NCBI GenBank assembly: GCA_030248135.1
Contig: JASANC010002498.1
Location: forward strand, 102,501 to 166,500
Reading direction: 5' to 3'
DNA: 64,000 nt
From: Theristus sp. LFF4_11
Taxonomy: Eukaryota > Nematoda > Chromadorea > Monhysterida > Xyalidae
The position numbers were made by a program, and so were the translations under genes. Under the pieces are notes generated by a model. It worked only from the letters and a program-made list of their open reading frames with translations, was not told the DNA's origin and did not search any database. Positions 1 through 11,013 of this stretch are shown here, piece after piece (positions within the stretch are counted from its first letter, which is position 1; every line of letters begins with the position of its first letter).

Positions 1-3000
1 GCTTTGTATTGTAGACAAATGACCTTTCACATTTGCGGATTTCGGGCATTTAGCGACCACTAAAACTACTAAAATAACAATCAGACTTTAGCTCGCTGAC
101 ACTGGTTTGTTCAGGACAAATTGTATCGCAGAAGCATTGCGGAACGCAAGGTCTCCTGTGGCAAAGGCAATGACTCACGGGACAGACGGTTTATCCTGCC
201 ACACTAGTTGAAGGTGACACCGGTAACAAAGGTGAAAATCAACGGAAGACAACTCCTTTTTGTCACTGGTGCTGGTGTGTACACAGCGGTGCGTACGTTA
301 ACAACAACGATAAAGCTACATGCAGCAATATTTTGCAATTTCTGATGTTTCTGTTTTTGCACAGAATTTACAGAATTTCGCACATGGCGTGATTTTAGAT
401 TAAATCGAAGAGAACAATTAAAAAATAACTTCAAAGTTTTACGCTTTTCAGCAAAACGAAAACGAAAACGAAAACTTTCGGATTCGCTGCCCTCCGGGGA
501 TATAGCGACCGCAGGCCACCGAAACCGAAATCGGGCTAAGATCACTGGTGCCCCCAGGACAGAGCGGGGCTTAGAGGCTGCCCCCTCACATGCCGAGGGT
601 ATTGGTTCCACGGGATGGTGAGCCGTCCATTCCCCAATCCCACCGGAGTTTGGTACCTTCGGGTTTCCGGAATCGGTGGGGGGCGTGCTTCAAAAAAAAA
701 ACAAACGCGGCGCAAAAATATGACCCTTATGTACTTGTATCCGTGTGTACCACATCAGAGACTTGAAAAGCGTTGTCGAGCCAAGTCTTTCACTGCTTAC
801 ACAAGGCCATATTCCTCCTTTTATATGCGTCTCACGCATTTTTAGATAATATTCTGACTTTTACATAAGCCCCGAAGGTCGGACCAAAATCACAATTCGT
901 TGGTCACACATTCTTCTAAACCCCGGACAACTCAGGTTTTTTATTTTTCGTTTTTAGGCCGATTTCTCCTATGCCATTTCTACGGCCGATTCCCCAAAAT
1001 CGTCACGATTCAGTACCTAGAATCGCTCACAAAAGAAAAACTGACCCAAAAGCCGTGATCGGCGTAATGAATTACCATGGAAAACACCGTTTTCTTGTTT
1101 TTCATTTCTGGACCGGTTTCGCTAAATTCCACGGCCGATTCACCATAAATCGTCACGATTCAGTATCTAGAGTTGCTCATACAAGAAAACTAACCCAAAA
1201 TCCGTGATCAGCACATTGAATTACCCTAGAAAAACCGTTTTCTCGTTTTTCATTTCTGGACCGATTTCGCCAATTTCCACGGCCGATTCGCCCGAAATCG
1301 TCACGATTCAGTATCTAAAGTTGCTCACGTAAGAAAACTAACCCAAAATTCGTGATCAGCGGATTGAATTACCCTGGAAAACACCCTTTTCTTGTTTTTC
1401 GTTCCTGGACCAATTTCGCCAACTTCCACGGCCGATTCGCCCGAAATCGTCACGATTCAGCATCTAGAGTTGCTCACGTAAGAAAACTAACCCAAAATTC
1501 GTGATCAGCGCATTGAATTACCCTGGAAAACACCCTTTTCTTGTTTTTCGTTTCTGGACCGATTTCGCCAACTTCCACGGCCGATTCGCCCGAAATCGTC
1601 ACGATTCAGCATCTAGAGTTGCTCACGTAAGAAAACTAACCCAAAATCCGTGATCAGCGCGTTGAATTACCCTGGAAAACACCCTTTTCTTGTTTTTCGT
1701 TTCTGGACCGATTTCGCCAACTTCCACGGCCGATTCGCCCGAAATCGTCACGATTCAGCATCTAGAGTTGCTCACGTAAGAAAACTAACCCAAAATCTGT
1801 GATCAGCGCATTGAATTACCCTGGAAAACACCCTTTTCTTGTTTTTCGTTTCTGGACCGATTTCGCCAACTTCCACGGCCGATTCGCCCGAAATCGTCAC
1901 GATTCAGCATCTAGAGTTGCTCACGTAAGAAAACTAACCCAAAATCCGTGATCAGCGCATTGAATTACCCTGGAAAACACGCTTTTCTTGTTTTTCGTTT
2001 CTGGACCGATTTCGCCAACTTCCACGCCCGATTCGCCCGAAATCGTCACGATTCAGCGTCTAGAGTTGCTCACGTAAGAAAACTAACCCAAAATTCGTGA
2101 TCAGCGCATTGAATTACCCTGGAAAACACCCTTTTCTTGTTTTTCGTTTCTGGACCGATTTCGCCAACTTCCACGGCCGATTCGCCCGAAATCGTCACGA
2201 TTCAGCATCTAGAGTTGCTCACGTAAGAAAACTAACCCAAAATTCGTGATCAGCACATTGAATTACCCTGGAAAACACCCTTTTCTTGTTTTTCGTTTCT
2301 GGACCGATTTCGCCAATTTCCACGGCCGATTCGCCCGAAATCGTCACGATTCAGCATCTAGAGTTGCTCGCGTAAGAAAACTAACCCAAAATTCGTGATC
2401 AGCGCATTGAATTACCCTGGAAAACACCCTTTTCTTGTTTTTCGTTTCTGGACCGATTTCGCCAACTTCCACGGCCGATTCGCCCGAAATCGTCACGATT
2501 CAGCATCTAGAGTTGCTCACGTAAGAAAACTATCCCAAAATCCGTGATCAGCGTATTGAATTCCTACGGACTAAACATTTCTGCTATTTTTCGTAGCTCA
2601 GACAAAATTTGTAAGACTGAAAAAATGATACCCAGTCAAAATGCTACGAATTTTCAAAAATGCACAATTTTGACCCAAAAAATGCCCGGGCAAAAAATAA
2701 ACTAAATTTTCAGAATCTACGGATGAATTTACCCGAGGAAAAATTCTTGTTCAACTGTGAAAGTGTCCCAGCTAAAAATTGAAAGGGCGAACACTTAAAA
2801 CCAGGTGACAACCCTGCGAACTTTCAAAAAAGCCCAATTTTTACCCCAAAAAGGGGTCGGGGCAAAAAATTAACTCATTTTTCCAAATCTACGGATGAAA
2901 TTACCCTAGGAAACATTTTTCTTCAACTGTGAAAGTGTCCCAGCTAAAAATTGAAAGGGCGAACACTTGAAACCCGGTGAAAACGCTGCGAACTTTTAAA

Positions 3001-3430
3001 AATGCCCAAATTTTTACCCAAAAAAGTGGTCGGGGCAAAAAATTAACCCATTTTTCCAAATCTACGGATGAAATTACCCCAGGAAACATTCTTGCTAGAC
3101 TGTGAACGTGTCGCAGGTAAAAACTGAAAGCGCGAACACATGTTGATTACATACCGGAAAAAAAAAAAGAGATAGAAAAATAAGTAACACTGTTTTCAGA
3201 ATAGGTTTTTCGTGTCTACAGCGTATGAAAAGTAGTCGGATAAAAATTTTTTCGCGGCTCCAAGCACAACTTTGGGTGTTCGTTTCGTGTGCACAGAACC
3301 AAGTTTGTGGCTTATACTATGCTCGCTGGAGGAAGCGAGCAAATTTGAAAAACGCGCGCGAGAGGATAACGGCTCATATAATGCGTGATGCGCTGTCCGC
3401 TCGCTGACGCTCGCTCGCGCATCCGCATGA
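1..3430 (-). mobile_element. Family S composite element, copy 1 (cut by window start)
   Basis: Read on the minus strand, it starts at 3430 with TCATGCGGATGCGCGAG (preceded by A). A 5' block (about 3430-3140), repeats of about 172 bp (3140-2600), ten to eleven 149-bp repeats (about 2560-965), a 3' block (about 960-853) and the inverted-arm inner segment (852 to beyond the window) follow. It is an inverted near-duplicate of 42899-46184, with about one extra 149-bp unit. The inner segment is in the same flipped orientation as in that copy. Its 5' end interrupts an M3 MITE whose remainder starts at 3431. No protein-coding capacity is visible; ORFs here are repeat translations. Confidence 0.85.
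965..2560 (-). repeat. 149-bp satellite array (copy 1)
   Basis: Ten to eleven tandem units of 149 bp. Each contains, on the minus strand, GCGCTGATCACGGATTTTGG, then GCAACTCTAGATGCTGAATC, then GGGCGAATCGGCCGTGGAA. The period was measured directly in the inverted copy, where unit starts fall at 43913, 44062 and 44211. Units nearest the 3' block are the most diverged, as at array edges that are homogenised less often. Confidence 0.9.
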
Positions 3431-3691
3431 TTTACATGAAAAAGATTTTTTTCAAATGAATGAGTTAATGGTAATTTCATTACAAAAGGCTGTTGTAAAA
3501 GGAAATTTCTATGTTCTAGAAGTTTCTGCGACTTCCTTCCTGCCATGGAAGGTCTTTTTGCCATTTTGCCCACTCCTAAAAATGGTTTCCAAATAAACCC
3601 CCCCCAAAATAAACCCCCCAAAAATAAACCCCCACCCCCAAAAGTCGCTGAAGAAATAAACCCCATGGGGGTTTATTAGAGGTAATACGGT
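3431..3691. mobile_element. M3 MITE, remnant interrupted by the family S element
   Basis: The right end reads AGAGGTAATACGGT, the inverse of ACCGTATTACCTCT, and carries runs of GGGTTTATT-type repeats. The rest resembles the left half of the element at 6136-6592, and stops exactly where the family S copy begins (3430/3431), so family S inserted into it. Confidence 0.65.
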
Positions 3692-3925
3692 ATCTGGCTC
3701 GCCCTCACGTGAGAAGAAAGCAAAGAATGATAAGAAAAAAAACAATAGATGAGACAAAATGGAAGCAAACAAACGTTGAAACTGTGTTTCCATTGGGCGC
3801 CAAAGATGCCGGTGCAACCAAATCCGATGTTCGGAGCTATTTCACCTGAAAATACGTAATCTTACAACGAGATTACGGTATGTTTTTTAAAAACCATAAA
3901 TGTTTGTGAAATTATTTTAGATACA

Positions 3926-4347
3926 TGTAATGTCCTACTTTAGCCTTCGTGTCTGCACTCTCACACAAAGCAGGGTTTACGGTGAGCTGCTTCTGAAAGA
4001 GCGCCTGACTTCCAATGCTCATCTACTTTTTTCCTAGATGCTCAACAGTTTTCTTAAATCTCTGTTAAGCTATTTTTCCTTGATTTGTTCTTGTACATTA
4101 TAAAAGTGGTGTGTTTTATGAGTTCAGCATGTGCCGTTCGTGCCATTTTGTCCTTATTTTCTATCGTCTTTCGTCGTCGTTTTAATAAAAGTAAAGTCGT
4201 TTTAATAAAAGTCGTCGTCGTTTTAATTGAGTAAAAGTAAAGTAAAAGTAAAAAAACCCAACGTCGTCCACCGGTCATCACACACAGCAGCTCGGATCGG
4301 TTGGCAGTCCAGTGAGCCATTTACACACACCAAAGCAGAACACTTCA
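3926..4347 (+). repeat. 5' LTR
   Basis: 422 bp, TGTAATGTCC to CACTTCA. Nearly identical to 5359-5779; the main differences are single-base changes near the ACATTATAAAAG / ACATTAAAAAAG site and in a poly-A run. ACATTATAAAAG is a possible TATA box present only in this LTR. Confidence 0.88.
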
Positions 4348-5358
4348 GTGGAGGTCCCGCCGAGACAATGCTGGGTGGCGACGTCGCGTGCACCGAGACC
4401 ATGGAGGGTCAGTGCAGAAAGGCCATGGAGGGTCAGCGTCGACGAGAGGCGGTGGCGTGCTGCGCGTCTTCGCGTGTCGTCGAGTGTCGCCGAGGCAGAT
4501 CAGCGGAGTGGCGGGCGCACCAGTGGCTGGCAGAACGTCGCATGGAACGGAGACGCGGTGGCTGGAGTTGTGGCGGCATGCGAGCTGAGACGGCGTCGAT
4601 CTATGTATGGCACGGCCGGGTTTCGCCAAGGGCAGCTTTCGAGAAAGCCGAAACGCCGCAGCGGAGATTTGGTTGGTCGGAGTTTTTTCGGTCTCCGAGA
4701 CTCAAACCGAACGGAGGACGGCCTCCGTGATCAAAAACGTGATTGGCTGTGGTGGTGTTGCTGAAGAAGGCTGCGAGGAGAAGTTTGGTTGTGGCGCAGT
4801 GAAGCGCAGTAGAAGTTTTATTGTTTAGCCACGGTTCTTTGATTTTAAAGTCTCCAGTAAACTGCGACGTAGAGTGCAGGTTGCGCCAGTCTTCTGCTGA
4901 TTTGTAACAGTTTTGTAACAGTTTTGTAATAGTTTTATTTGTTTTGTTTTACCCCCGTTTTCAGTGTGGGGAGAGGGTGAACTGTTTTAATGTTTTTTCT
5001 TCTATTTTAGTTTTGGCGGTTTTTCTTTGGGGTTTTTCGACGCATTTCGACTGCCGTGCGTGATCACAAGTTTTAACAATCGTGACAGTTTAGTTTTGTT
5101 TTTATTTGTCAGGATAGCTTTTAGGTTTTTCAGTTTGGCAGTTCAGTTTTTTTTGGTTTTCGAACTTGATAGTTGTTGGTTTTTGTTTTCTGAGTTCGAG
5201 TTCCAAGTGATTCAATTTCAGTTTATTCGTTTGAGTTGGAGCATTTAGGAGTTTTGAAATGAGTGGAAGCAGGTGCCCAGGTCAGACAGTGCACCAGACA
5301 CTCGGCTGCGTAGGGAGAGTGACGTCGCGAGGGCGCTCCGTATGGGGGAGTAGGGTAC

Positions 5359-5779
5359 TGTAATGTCCTACTTTAGCCTTCGTGTCTGCACTCTCACACA
5401 AAGCAGGGTTTACGGTGAGCTGCTTCTGAAAGAGCGCCTGACTTCCAATGCTCATCTACTTTTTTCCTAGATGCTCAACAGTTTTCTTAAATCTCTGTTA
5501 AGCTATTTTTCCTTGATTTGTTCTTGTACATTAAAAAAGTGGTGTGTTTTATGAGTTCAGCATGTGCCGTTCGTGCCATTTTGTCCTTATTTTCTATCGT
5601 CTTTCGTCGTCGTTTTAATAAAAGTAAAGTCGTTTTAATAAAAGTCGTCGTCGTTTTAATTGAGTAAAAGTAAAGTAAAAGTAAAAAACCCAACGTCGTC
5701 CACCGGTCATCACACACAGCAGCTCGGATCGGTTGGCAGTCCAGTGAGCCATTTACACACACCAAAGCAGAACACTTCA
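5359..5779 (+). repeat. 3' LTR
   Basis: 421 bp, the partner of 3926-4347. It is preceded by the purine-rich tract and followed by the TACA target duplication. Confidence 0.88.
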
Positions 5780-5805
5780 TACAGTACTTAGTAGTACCGT
5801 ATATT

Positions 5806-5990
5806 ACAGTCGACCTCCAAGTTATAGACTATCATCTGATTGGTTGGTTAGTCATCGCGTGATGCAGAGGCTTCCCGTGCAGGCACTGCTGTGGAGGTGG
5901 AGTCACTCCTGCACAGAAAGCATGCATCACACACGTGTGTGATCACCAACCAATCAGCTGATAGCCAGTAATTTCAAGTTATACTTACAG
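5806..5990. mobile_element. M1 palindromic MITE
   Basis: An imperfect palindrome with ATCTGATTGGTTGGT in the left arm and ACCAACCAATCAGCTGAT in the right. The terminal arms resemble ACAGTCGAACTCTAAATTATA, diverged. Non-coding. Confidence 0.7.
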
Positions 5991-6135
5991 TAATCACCGG
6001 TGTATGGCGCAGGACACGTACAGTTGAATTTCGACCAATTTGGCGTTGCGGTGTCTGTGTGCGTACAGACGCCACCATTCAAGCACGGCTGAATGTCACA
6101 CGCTTTTTGCACTGAAATTGCATAAACAGGCAGAT

Positions 6136-6592
6136 ACCGTATTACCTCTAATAAACCCCCATGGGGGTTTATTTCTTCAGCGACTTCTGGGGGTGGGGTT
6201 TATTTTTGGGGGGGGGGCTTTATTTTTGGGGGGGGGGTTTATTTGGAAACCATTTTTAGGGGTGGGCAAAATGGCAAAAATACCTTCCATGGCAGGAAGG
6301 AAGTCGCAGAAACTTCTACTCTACATAGAAATTTCCTTTTACAACAGCCTTTTGTGATGAAATTACCATTAACTCATCCACTTGGGGCCTTTGGTAGCAC
6401 AATTTCATCATTTTCACTGCAACCAGCCACTGAATTCGCTGGGTATGTGTTTCAAACAGGTTTCAATAATCCCCCATGGGGGATTATTTTTGGGGCGGGG
6501 ATTTATTGGAAACTTGTCGAGGGGGTGGGGGTTTATTTTTTTTGGGGGGGGGTTAATTTTGGGGGGGGGGGGTTTAATAGAGGTAATACGGT
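6136..6592. mobile_element. M3 MITE with G-tract repeats
   Basis: Terminal inverted repeats ACCGTATTACCTCTAATA and its complement TAGAGGTAATACGGT bound 457 bp. Both halves are filled with variants of GGGTTTATTT and long G runs. The middle (about 6250-6440) holds the sequence shared with the remnant at 3431-3691. Non-coding; ORFs here read through the G-rich repeats. Confidence 0.75.
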
Positions 6593-6814
6593 AAACTGAG
6601 AAAAAATGACAAAAAAGTTATCACCGACTGGCACGGTATTGAAACTGCATCATAAAAGTCATAAATGCATTTGCGATGCTAGTGAAATGGGTTGTTCAGC
6701 ATAGTGTTGCAAAATAGTTCACGAAATAATGTTCGAAAAGGCTGCGGCTCGATTTTTCCAGATCACCTGCAGCAGTCACGCATCACCCGATGACATTTTT
6801 TATGGTTTTGTCAG

Positions 6815-6993
6815 TATACAGCCGAGCTCTAACACATAGCGAATCAGCTGATTGGTTGGTGATTACGGTATGCATGCTTTCTGTGCAAACCAAACTTCGC
6901 CGCCACAGTAACACCTGCACTAACAGCATGCATGCACGTGACCACCACCAACCAATCAGCTGATTCCCTATAACTTAGAGTTCGGCTGTATGT
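6815..6993. mobile_element. M1 MITE forming the 3' end of the lectin gene
   Basis: Arms near ATACAGCCGAGCTCT and GAGTTCGGCTGTAT, with GCTGATTGGTTGGTG and ACCAACCAATCAGCTGATT inside. It overlaps the lectin's last exon: the lectin's final eight or so codons and its TAG stop are read from the right arm. Confidence 0.8.
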
Positions 6994-9209
6994 GACCTTC
7001 AATTTCGCAGATCGCCCGCCTCGGGTCGGCACAGTTTTTGTTCTCCCACTTGCCGCCGCCATCGTCCTTCTGCCAAATGCAAAGTTTGTTGTTGTCCTCG
7101 CTTTTCGTGATCGACGACGGGACGTACGTGATCTTATTGATGTCCTGGAAAAAAAATCCATGCAAATCGGCGACCGTCACACCAAACATGGCGCTCGCTG
7201 GCGGTTGTCTGGTGTGTACGCACTATAGCTGGTTCGCTGATGTTTCAGTCGGATATATTATCGGTCCGTGCTGGTCGTCGATTTTTTGCTGCGGCTGCTG
7301 CCGCACTGACGAGCCTGAGAGTGTGCCCGCGGTACGCGCTTACCGCAAGAAACTGTGCGCTTGCACCAGTTGTAAAACGGTATTTCCGTGCGACGGTGCG
7401 TTGGGAACGTGATACTACTGACACCGCAATACGGTGTTGGTCGGAGGGGTGATATACCCGCGGGTATGATGGTTCTCAGAGAATGTCACGCAGTTTAGAA
7501 GCGATAACGATTAACTTTTTTAAGAGCTTTTTTAAAAGTTTTTAAGCCAAGTTTTTTCAGAGTTAAGCCAAGCGATACGTACCGGCGTCGTCGTGTTCGT
7601 GGTCCATGAGAATTCAAGGAAGTTGTCATCACCGGTGACCGAGATTGGCGGCAATACCGCTCGGCCGCCGATCCATTGTTTGTCTTCAATAACCACCTAA
7701 ATAATAAATACATGTACAGTCGAACTCTAAATTATAGGGAATCAGCTGATTGGTTGGTGGTCACGTGATGCATGTTTTCTGCGCAGGCATTGCTGTCGAG
7801 GCGGAGTTTCGTTTGCACAGAAAGCATGCATACCGTAATCCCCAACGAATCATCTGATTCCATATAATTTAGAGTTCGACTGTACACTTCATCATCCGCC
7901 GAAAATCGCTTCGATCTTCCGCCTCCGTTTCCGTTTCTGCGTTTCTCCCGTTCTCGAAATTTTTATGATGTGTCTAAAAGGACTGGTAATAATGAGTACG
8001 TCTGAAAATTTCTCAGCACCAGAGTCTTGGAGAATCGGATTTGCCTTAGAATCGGTCGGAAAGGACTTCGATAAAAAAAAAGTTTCGGAAAAAGGAAATG
8101 CAAATGAAAACGGAAACAGAAATGGAAACGTAAACGGGAATATAATGGAAAATGTTTTTGGCGTGCGGGTGGGTATGGACCTGCACACAACACACACGTG
8201 AAACTTCTCTGCCGGCGTCCTGTTGGAGTTGGCGAGCCAGTGGGTAGGTACGGAATGGCCGAGTAAACATGGCAGCTTTTTCAGGGTGTGCAAGATGCGC
8301 TCGAAAAATTTGAATGAAAGATAAAACCGTTTCGGAAATCCATTTGTCTGCAGATTCGAATTGTTTTTGTATTATTCGTGCTATTCTGTCCATTTGTTTC
8401 TCCTTTGCACGCAAGATTGGGAATCATGTTGGCATTTTTGAAAAAGACAACTCCTAGTCTGCGACTGAGCCCGCCTTGACGGACTGCCTCATTTATACGG
8501 CCATACTGTAAATGTCGAATGGACCGACCGTTGCAAAGCGTTTACACCAGTTATGCTTCCTCGTGCTATCGATGTAAGCGAGATGCGCCTTCTGCGTTGC
8601 GGTATCCGTCACTTTCGCGAGGCATTTCGCCGTTTGCGCATCCCACGTGTCGAAGCTCATCAGCGGATAGAAACAGGAGAGAGGCGCGGAAGACTGCAAT
8701 GGGAAACGTCGAACCACAGTTTACCGGACCGGACTTAGTTTGGACTGATTTTTCGAGTGATTAGTGCGAAATTTGAAACACGCTCCAAACTACATAAATT
8801 GTGAACATCCGACCCGCCTTCTCAAGCAGAATTTGGTGTCACTTTTAAAAATTTAACAAAACCATTTTTTTGTTGTTTCGCAAAAATATAAGGAAACTCC
8901 GAGAGACCTGCATGAGGAACAGCATGTTGTACGGAGACCCATGGAGATTGGTTGGTTGTGTGTGTGTGTGGCCAATCAGCAACTGTCCAATTCAAAAACA
9001 AGCCAATCAGCTTGAAAACAAAAAAAACGCTGCACACTCACTGGATCGTTCAAGGTGTCAACAATCCACGCGTCGTCCTCCAGTGTCACTTGACAGCCGT
9101 ACTGAATGTTCAGATCAGAAACTGCTGGATCAGTGGCTGCCAGAAATATTCCGACCAAAAGTATTGTTCTCATGGCTCTTGTTGAACTCCTGTTTTGCTT
9201 CAACTGCAT
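6968..9209 (-). CDS. Secreted C-type lectin domain protein, 4 exons, 207 aa
   Basis: Exons: 9209-9042, 8693-8529, 7696-7583 and 7144-6968, all joined in phase 0. Exon 1 encodes a signal peptide (MRTILLVGIFLAATDPAVS; the initiator is either this Met or the in-frame Met 12 codons upstream). Exon 2 opens the lectin fold with CFYP, FDTWDAQTAKC and KAHLAYIDS. Exon 3 has QWIGGRAV and FLEFSWTT. Exon 4 has LCIWQK, KWENKNCADPRRAICE, the conserved disulphide end. The calcium-site motifs EPN and WND are not evident, so carbohydrate binding is uncertain. For exon 2 I chose the donor after ACG (GTCGGT) because it alone keeps frame with WIGG. Introns hold M4 and M1 elements; the terminal codons come from another M1 element. 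Expected to be secreted. Confidence 0.82.
7714..7887. mobile_element. M1 palindromic MITE (intron 2 of the lectin gene)
   Basis: The cleanest M1 copy: ACAGTCGAACTCTAAATTAT and its near-exact complement at the ends, with GCTGATTGGTTGGTGGTCA inside. It starts 18 bases upstream (in transcription sense) of the exon at 7696. Confidence 0.85.
8249..8510. mobile_element. M4 MITE (intron 2 of the lectin gene)
   Basis: Ends TACGGAATGGCCGAGTAAAC and TATACGGCCATACTGTA, with AAAAAGACAACTCCTAGTC inside. Shares its length and whole sequence with 18328-18607, 38285-38554, 51423-51677 and 61603-61870. Confidence 0.8.
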
Positions 9210-10309
9210 ATGCCAAGCTCATACGACGAAGCGGAGATAAACAGAACAAAACATTAAAAAATTCCGGGTTGTATATGGACCTCCGCAATGAAGTTATATA
9301 CTGCAAGTTCGTACAGCATATAATCACATTATTGAACAATAATGACAAAATTGTACGAAACTGTGCTTTCACAAATTTTTATCGTTCCATTAAATGTCAT
9401 GGTAGCACAATTAATATACTGTTCTCCGTTGACAACAACAACCTCTGGCACGACTAAACTAAATGATAGATAATGGCACGTTAAGTGGCATGTATCTGCA
9501 ATTCAAACAGAAAAACACGAGGTATTCCACTGTTGCTGCTGACTTCGACTCCACTCATTCATGTTGCTCATTGAACGTAATGCTGTCATAAGTGCTGATA
9601 TTGTTGAATTAATCAGTCTCTCGTTTTCATGGCCTGTTTTGGGCACTGCTTATGTGTTGGATATTAAAAATGCACCTACGGTGGTATGGTATGCATGTTT
9701 GACGTAAATCCATTATTAGGAATCACCAAACGCGCGTGCACGCTAAAAAATATGACACAAGCTCCCAATGTGTGTCCGAGACTTGTCCCGCGTCAGTATC
9801 TGTCAGGACCTGTCCAGTCCGTCATTTATCCCGGAAATAACGATTGCTTAAAATACTAAAACTGCTAAAATCGATTATTAGAAAATATCACCGGAACATT
9901 TATCGGTTAGTTGCTTTTGCTTGTGCCGCCGCGTTTCCCGGAAATGAAATTGATAAGAACGCTAAAATGGCTAAAAATCGACTAGGTATGCTAACCAAGC
10001 TGTTTTCTGAGAACTATGCAACTTAAAAGAACTAGTAATGCACATCACAACAATAGAGTTGATTATATTGCCAACAGAAAACTGGTACCCTAAAACAAAT
10101 TGCATACCGAAATTAGAAAAAGAAAGTAAATGTATGTGGAACAGCAAATGACGTTCAGTTCAACACAGACAAAATAATGACAAAGGTTTTTGATTTCTCA
10201 AATTTCTCAGATTTCGTGATTTGAAAAAATCAGATTAATAAAAATCTGCAGAAATCCGATTATCAATCATCGCAAAATGATCCATAGCTACTGTCTATTT
10301 CTGTATCAT
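9210..10309. other. Intergenic stretch with no recognised content
   Basis: Lies between the lectin start and an M1 remnant. I see no exon, RNA gene or clear repeat. The lectin promoter should lie at its low-coordinate end, but I see no convincing core promoter motif. Confidence 0.5.
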
Positions 10310-10690
10310 GTGCAATTGCATATTAGCTGATTGGTTGGTAATCACATCACAAATGGTTGGTGCTATAGTGGTCGTAAAAAATAGTCACCCTCATGGCCTG
10401 GTGGTTGGGCGTCAGGTTTGTACGTTTGTGGGATCGAGCCCCGCCGAGGGGCATACAGGCACTTAATGACAGTGAAAACTCGATGGGCGCCCTACTCGAC
10501 GGCGTTCTGTACGCTTCTCTGGGTTAGCCCTGGCTAAAAGCAATGCCAAAAAAACACCGTTCGTTCGTTCATGCATGCAATTTTAATTTAAATCTGTGCC
10601 GTCCTGACTCCGCATCCACAGCAACACAACGCCTGTCACACAGAACGCATGTATCACGCGAGGTCACCAACGAATCCAGCTGATTAGTGA
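10310..10690. mobile_element. M1 MITE interrupted by a SINE
   Basis: TTAGCTGATTGGTTGGTAAT lies at the left (about 10320) and CACCAACGAATCCAGCTGATT at the right (about 10680). The middle contains a SINE at 10384-10557. The spacing without the SINE is roughly that of an M1 element; the exact ends are uncertain. Confidence 0.5.
10384..10557 (+). mobile_element. tRNA-derived SINE
   Basis: Begins GTCACCCTCATGGCCTGGTG (a box-A-like head), followed by a box-B-like GGGATCGAGCCCC. A tRNA-unrelated body contains GGCACTTAATGACAG, CGATGGGCGCCCTACT and GTTCTGTACGC. Three relatives are at 12190, 40467 and 48523. Confidence 0.8.
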
Positions 10691-10692
10691 TT

Positions 10693-10944
10693 ACCGTAAA
10701 GTCTTGCATACAAGGTTCCTCCCACTTATAAGACCAACACCCAAAAGTGGGCGGAGTGTCACACAGCGGGAAACCAAAAAAATAAATTGGTCGAAATCCT
10801 ACCCCGTTTATAAGGCCCGGAATTCCTAATGTTCGCTTTATAAGACCTCCTCCCACTTATAAAAGGTTGTCACACGAAATTCCACTTTTTTCAGAAATTT
10901 TTCAAATTTACAATAAGGAGACCTTATATGAAAGACGTTACGGT
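10693..10944. mobile_element. M2 MITE
   Basis: Terminal inverted repeats ACCGTAAAGTCTTGCATA and ATATGAAAGACGTTACGGT. Inside are CTCCCACTTATAAGACC and GACCTCCTCCCACTTATAA, so the element is palindromic over most of its length. It starts about 70 bases past the stop codon of the six-vWA gene and may form part of its 3' UTR. Confidence 0.82.
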
Positions 10945-11013
10945 GCACACGATACAAAAATGTACACTGTTGTCGCCTGCATATTTTCCACAAAAACACG
11001 CGCCTCTCTCCGA

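Larger units (their letters stand above)
3926..5779 (+). mobile_element. Short non-autonomous LTR retrotransposon (TRIM-like)
   Basis: Two direct repeats (3926-4347 and 5359-5779) begin TG and end CA and flank 1,011 bp of internal sequence. The flanks carry a 4-bp target duplication, TACA at 3922-3925 and 5780-5783. A TGG-initial primer-binding-site-like sequence (TGGAGGTCCCGCCGAGA) starts 1-2 bases after the 5' LTR. A purine-rich tract (GGGGGAGTAGGG) lies just before the 3' LTR. The two LTRs differ at only a few positions, so insertion is recent. No gag, protease, reverse transcriptase or integrase motif is visible, so it must move with help from another element. Confidence 0.88.

Noticed and set aside
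965..2560. Regular direct repeats resembling a CRISPR array
   Set aside because: The period is 149 bp with no distinct repeat/spacer structure, and the genome is eukaryotic. This is a satellite.
2901..3089. 62-codon frame identical at 43240-43428
   Set aside because: The identity comes from the inverted duplicate of the element. The frame spans the 172-bp non-coding repeats.
4227..4828. Frames of 60-167 codons in the LTR element
   Set aside because: They overlap in three frames, start inside the LTR and show no gag or enzyme motif.
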